Source: Nitrosospira sp. (lineage in GTDB: Bacteria > Pseudomonadota > Gammaproteobacteria > Burkholderiales > Nitrosomonadaceae). Taken from it: a DNA stretch of 9,561 nucleotides. The stretch is from the NCBI GenBank assembly GCA_030453055.1, contig JAKDLC010000059.1, positions 1 to 9,561 of the forward strand, read 5' to 3'. The notes under the pieces are model-generated. The model saw only the letters and a program-made list of their open reading frames with translations, ran no database searches and was not told the DNA's origin. Shown one piece after another: positions 7,264-9,561 of this stretch (position 1 is its first letter; each line of letters opens with the position of its first letter). Both the position numbers and the translations under genes were made by a program.

Positions 7264-7417
7264 CTTCACCGAGCCCGCAAAGAAAATCGCACTTATTACC
7301 GTCATCACCGGTCAAGATGGTGCCTACCTTGCCGAGTTTGGAATAAAGCGTCGCTCTTCGCTGTTCAAGCGTTTTTACCAGGCCAGCAATTCTGAACTCT
7401 ACGGTCTGGTGCGATGA
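7250..7417 (+). pseudogene. gmd: Internally deleted remnant of GDP-mannose 4,6-dehydratase
   Basis: The frame encodes 55 residues, three pieces of Gmd joined in frame. Residues 10-30 (AKKIALITVITGQDGAYLAEF) match the N-terminal NAD(P)-binding strand, residues 31-39 (GIKRRSSLF) match the strand after it, and residues 41-54 (RFYQASNSELYGLV) match the region with the active-site S/T-x-E. Compared from memory with E. coli Gmd, about 9 residues are missing after AEF and about 85 after SSLF. TGA then stops the frame, removing the YxxxK catalytic pair and the C-terminal two thirds. The first glycine of the dinucleotide-binding GxTGQDG motif is valine. No dehydratase activity is possible. The enzyme would have made GDP-4-keto-6-deoxymannose, precursor of GDP-fucose or GDP-rhamnose. 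The start at 7250 overlaps the epsI stop, as in a coupled operon. Confidence 0.85.
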
Positions 7418-7738
7418 GTATATATCCCAGGATGTTTGCAAGCGTGCCGTTTCGAGTCACCGCTCATGAACGTCGGATCCCACGATCTGCATAATTGTGC
7501 CGCGCCTTTTCGTGGATTGTGGCGTCAGCATCGGGCTCAGAAGCGAGACTACGTTCAAAAACCCTACTTTATACTTTATTAGGGCCCTGAAGAAGCTGCC
7601 GGATGTTCCCAAGCTCGTGCAAATGGGCAAGAGCGCATTGGTTCTGCTTCGCAAGGAAACCGGATCGACTTATTCGGACGTCCGGCAGCGTACTTTTTGA
7701 GTTACCCATTCACTCCAATCTCTTCAGGCTTCAACCAA
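7418..7738. other. Gene-debris region between the gmd remnant and the polymerase-like gene
   Basis: About 320 bases in a tightly packed operon hold no intact recognisable gene. Translated pieces include a 26-codon frame at ATG 7414 overlapping the gmd remnant stop, a 39-codon frame at ATG 7466, and the longer frame 7497-7700 listed separately. None continues the Gmd sequence. The most economical reading is that one or more genes after gmd were lost by deletion, leaving end fragments. No terminator, promoter or repeat stands out. Confidence 0.45.
7497..7700 (+). CDS. Unidentified 67-residue frame, possible C-terminal fragment of a lost gene
   Basis: The frame opens at GTG 7497 without a good ribosome site and ends at TGA 7698-7700. 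Its second half (FIRALKKLPDVPKLVQMGKSALVLLRKETG) is basic and amphipathic and reads like real protein rather than a random frame. I cannot assign it to a family. Its position after a gutted gmd and before a polymerase-like gene fits the tail of a deleted glycosyltransferase or sugar-nucleotide enzyme, but that is a guess from context. It may not be expressed. Confidence 0.25.
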   Translation: MPRLFVDCGVSIGLRSETTFKNPTLYFIRALKKLPDVPKLVQMGKSALVLLRKETGSTYSDVRQRTF

Positions 7739-9238
7739 ATGCTTCAAGCTCGTTTTCCAGCTCACAGTACCGTCCTCATTTCCTTGTTATTCGGTGTCTT
7801 CGCCATGCTAGTCGGCTGGTTATGCGCAATACTGCCTCTGGCTGCTGCCTTGCTGATGGTAGCGGTGGTGGGTGCGATAGCGGCTATGACAGCACCACTG
7901 CACTGGGTCACAACTCTGGAACTTTTTCTCGCAACTGTGATTGCTGGCGCGGTAGAGTATTTTTTTGGAATATCCCAAGCCCATTGGATACCCTATCTGC
8001 TGGCTTTGATACTCGGCTTGCGCGCCCTCATGCAGTGGACACAGCCGACCGAAAAAAATTTCGTGGCTAACATTCACACGAAACACCCGTGGTTCATTGT
8101 ACCCTTGGTAGTTTACTTCCTCACTATGATTGCTTCGGTCGGGTTTAACTTCCCACCTCTAGCGCAATTAGTTGTCGCTCTCAAAAACTATCTGTTCATG
8201 TGGGGTGTACTGCTCGCCTTTCTTGCTGTGCGGTCTTTCGATACAACTACCGCAATTACTTGGAAGGCAGTGGTAATTGTCGCTTGTATGCAATTACCGG
8301 TGGTGTTGTATCAGAAATTTTTTGTCGCAAGTCGATTATCCAACGCGGGCGGTGCTGCCGGCTTGAGCTGGGACGCTATATCAGGCACTTTTGGCGGCGG
8401 CCTGCTTGGTGGACACTCGGCTTCCATGGCGCTTTTTATCACTATAGCTGTTGCGTTCTCTCTGATTGCATGGCGTACCCGCGAGATCAGCCTTTCCCGT
8501 TTGGGCTTGATTTGTGTCCTTGCACTTCCCTCAGTGTTCTTTGCTGAGGTAAAGGCCGTAATTTTATGGCTGATCGTAGTCGGCTTCCTTGTGTTTTCCC
8601 GCGAAATTCGCAACCGTCCGTTTGCCTTCCTGGGTTTTATGCTGGGGTTTACAGTTCTTGTGGGCGGCATTGCCGCCGCATATAAAACGATGTACTACGA
8701 CGGTGACCGCGCTACCGAATATGCAGAAGTCTATGAAAAACAGATCACTTATTTTTTTGACCCAGACAAGTTCAGCGCACAAACACAGGAAATAGGGCGG
8801 ACCGCTTCCGCGGTTTTCTGGTGGGAACAGCATGATTTATCTGATCCGATCCGAATGGTGCTCGGGCATGGGCTAGGATCCAGTCGGGGCGATAGTTCAT
8901 TTGCAGTGGGCGAAGTAGCACGAAATCATCGCTTTCGTATTGATACATCGACTGTCAGCACTTTGCTTTGGGACGTCGGGCTTTTAGGTTTGGCGTCCTT
9001 CGTGGGAATTCTTTTTCTCGGTACACTTGAAAGCTACCGACTGGCACGCCGGAAAGATTTGCCGATTCACTTGCGTGCCGGGGTCGAGTGCTCGAGCATC
9101 GGCCTTTTCCTGATATTAAGCGGACTCATTTACAATCGTGATGCTATTGACGCCGCTTCAGTCCAGTTTCTGATGTTCTTTTTTCTCGCTATCCTGGTGC
9201 GCGCTAAAGCCTTTGCGGCGCGGAGCCCGGTTGAATGA
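7739..9238 (+). CDS. Polytopic membrane protein resembling Wzy polymerase / O-antigen ligase
   Basis: This 499-residue protein has about 11-12 hydrophobic segments over its length, for example LISLLFGVFAMLVGWLC, LLMVAVVGAIAAM, FIVPLVVYFLTMIASVGF and LILWLI-type helices near residue 275. A long hydrophilic, presumably periplasmic loop lies at about 315-405 (DGDRATEYAEVYEK onward), containing GHGLGSSRGDSS, and is followed by two or three final helices. This arrangement, with a Gly-rich motif in a large late loop, is characteristic of Wzy-type polymerases and O-antigen ligases, which join repeat units in the periplasm. Sequence identity in these families is too low to choose between them by eye. 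A TTG at 7697 would add 14 residues, but ATG 7739 begins just before the first helix and was preferred. Its stop overlaps the start of the next, disrupted gene (ATGA 9235-9238). Confidence 0.75.
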   Translation: MLQARFPAHSTVLISLLFGVFAMLVGWLCAILPLAAALLMVAVVGAIAAMTAPLHWVTTLELFLATVIAGAVEYFFGISQAHWIPYLLALILGLRALMQWTQPTEKNFVANIHTKHPWFIVPLVVYFLTMIASVGFNFPPLAQLVVALKNYLFMWGVLLAFLAVRSFDTTTAITWKAVVIVACMQLPVVLYQKFFVASRLSNAGGAAGLSWDAISGTFGGGLLGGHSASMALFITIAVAFSLIAWRTREISLSRLGLICVLALPSVFFAEVKAVILWLIVVGFLVFSREIRNRPFAFLGFMLGFTVLVGGIAAAYKTMYYDGDRATEYAEVYEKQITYFFDPDKFSAQTQEIGRTASAVFWWEQHDLSDPIRMVLGHGLGSSRGDSSFAVGEVARNHRFRIDTSTVSTLLWDVGLLGLASFVGILFLGTLESYRLARRKDLPIHLRAGVECSSIGLFLILSGLIYNRDAIDAASVQFLMFFFLAILVRAKAFAARSPVE

Positions 9239-9303
9239 AGGATGCGAACGAGGGCAATCCGTTCTCGAGAGGAAAGATTCGAATTAGCTTAGCCCACTTT
9301 GCT

Positions 9304-9322
9304 CTAGCAGCCTGTCGGACTT
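9304..9322 (+). repeat. Left terminal inverted repeat plus CTAG
   Basis: CTAGCAGCCTGTCGGACTT is the exact reverse complement of 9453-9471 and differs by one base (C for G at the fifth position) from 9507-9525. Confidence 0.9.
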
Positions 9323-9467
9323 GAAGAATCGAAGCGAAAAAGTGACTGGGCGAGGACAGATTTTGACGATTTTGAAGGCCAATAGTTGTTCTATTGGCCA
9401 AAAAAGCGGCGAAATATGGACCGGCCAGACGCTTTTGCAGCCGATTTCCTTTAAGTCCGACAGGCTG
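9308..9467. mobile_element. 160-bp palindromic MITE-like element with CTAG flanks
   Basis: Perfect 15-bp terminal inverted repeats CAGCCTGTCGGACTT (9308-9322) and AAGTCCGACAGGCTG (9453-9467) bound a non-coding 160-bp element. CTAG lies directly outside each end (9304-9307 and 9468-9471), consistent with a 4-bp target duplication; the interrupted gene needs only one copy. At the exact centre is a perfect hairpin, GGCCAATAG (9377-9385), loop TTGTT, CTATTGGCC (9391-9399). The arms between ends and centre also resemble each other in inverted orientation, so the whole element is an imperfect palindrome. No transposase is encoded, so it must be mobilised in trans. A CTAG target is known for IS5-group elements and some IS1182 members; the family needs a database comparison. 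Confidence 0.8.
9377..9399. repeat. Central perfect hairpin of the MITE-like element
   Basis: A 9-bp stem GGCCAATAG/CTATTGGCC encloses a 5-base loop at the midpoint of the element. It is followed on the plus strand by a run of A, not T, so it does not look like an intrinsic terminator for the upstream gene. Confidence 0.8.
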
Positions 9468-9471
9468 CTAG
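9453..9471 (-). repeat. Right terminal inverted repeat plus CTAG
   Basis: AAGTCCGACAGGCTGCTAG is a perfect 19-base inverted copy of 9304-9322, closing the element. Confidence 0.9.
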
Positions 9472-9506
9472 GCAGGATCGCTTCTGGCTTAATCGGCTTG
9501 ATATCG

Positions 9507-9561
9507 CTAGGAGCCTGTCGGACTTCGCTCGTAACTCATTGATTTTATTGGTATGCCTATT
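9507..9561 (+). mobile_element. Left end of a second element of the same family, truncated by the window edge
   Basis: CTAG (9507-9510) is followed by GAGCCTGTCGGACTT (9511-9525), which matches the terminal repeat of the first element at 14 of 15 positions and in the same orientation as its left end. The sequence after the repeat differs from the first element's interior, so this is a different member, perhaps a full insertion sequence with its transposase beyond 9561, or a divergent MITE. It interrupts the same reconstructed frame 13 codons after the first insertion. Confidence 0.65.

Larger units (their letters stand above)
9235..9510 (+). pseudogene. Disrupted gene start, possibly a Wzx-type flippase, split by a MITE-like insertion
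   Basis: ATG 9235 overlaps the stop of the polymerase-like gene by four bases and reads MKDANEGNPFSRGKIRISLA followed by HFA, then runs into the inserted element at 9304 and stops at 9324. If the element and one flanking CTAG (9308-9471) are removed, the frame continues without a break as HFALGRIASGLIGLISL up to a second CTAG at 9507-9510, where another element begins. A basic N-terminus followed by a Gly-rich hydrophobic helix is how Wzx-like polysaccharide flippases begin, and such a gene is expected next to a Wzy-like gene. The restored frame is directly visible; the flippase identity is tentative because only about 38 residues remain in the window. Confidence 0.6.

Noticed and set aside
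7697..7738. TTG 7697 as the start of the polymerase-like gene
   Set aside because: There is no ribosome site before it, and ATG 7739 directly precedes the first membrane helix. It was not fully excluded.
9377..9399. The hairpin as an intrinsic terminator after the polymerase-like gene
   Set aside because: It is followed by A residues on the plus strand and by mixed sequence on the minus strand rather than a T-run, and it sits at the exact centre of the mobile element.
1..9561. CRISPR arrays, tRNA or rRNA genes, and a PEP-CTERM-type substrate gene
   Set aside because: No regularly spaced direct repeats, no tRNA or rRNA-like sequences, and no C-terminal PEP motif plus membrane helix plus basic tail were seen in any real gene here.

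Overview
The window is most of an exopolysaccharide (EPS) biosynthesis and export operon of the exosortase B (XrtB/EpsH) type. This arrangement is known from Betaproteobacteria such as the methanolan cluster of Methylobacillus and its relatives in Nitrosomonadales and Rhodocyclales. The moderate GC content and the gene order epsL-epsD-epsE-epsF-epsG-xrtB-epsI suggest a betaproteobacterium, perhaps Nitrosospira-like. The genus is a guess. All genes read on the plus strand.

Layout. At 1-909 is the 3' part of epsL, an outer-membrane beta-barrel protein whose N-terminus lies outside the window. A 400-base AT-rich spacer (910-1309) holds a good sigma-70-like promoter. The core machinery follows, tightly packed: epsD (lipoprotein with a peptidyl-prolyl isomerase-like fold), epsE (periplasmic/outer-membrane export protein with two SLBB domains), epsF (Wzz-type chain-length regulator), epsG (BY-kinase-like P-loop partner of EpsF), xrtB (exosortase) and epsI (exosortase-associated periplasmic protein). 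Together EpsE, EpsF and EpsG form the trans-envelope polymer export and length-control apparatus, EpsL is a likely outer-membrane component, and XrtB/EpsI link the locus to exosortase-dependent protein sorting.

Downstream of epsI the locus changes character and shows decay. A 55-codon in-frame remnant of GDP-mannose 4,6-dehydratase (gmd) overlaps the end of epsI. It joins three separate pieces of the enzyme and has lost almost everything else. About 320 bases of apparent gene debris follow. Then comes an intact polytopic membrane protein resembling Wzy polymerases or O-antigen ligases (7739-9238).

The stop codon of that gene overlaps the start of a further gene, possibly a Wzx-type flippase, which is split by a 160-bp palindromic MITE-like element flanked by CTAG. 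Removing the element and one CTAG copy restores the reading frame exactly. Thirty-nine bases further on, at another CTAG, the end of a second element of the same family begins and runs out of the window. The picture is an intact EPS export and exosortase core whose sugar-supply and flippase genes have been inactivated by deletion and insertion.
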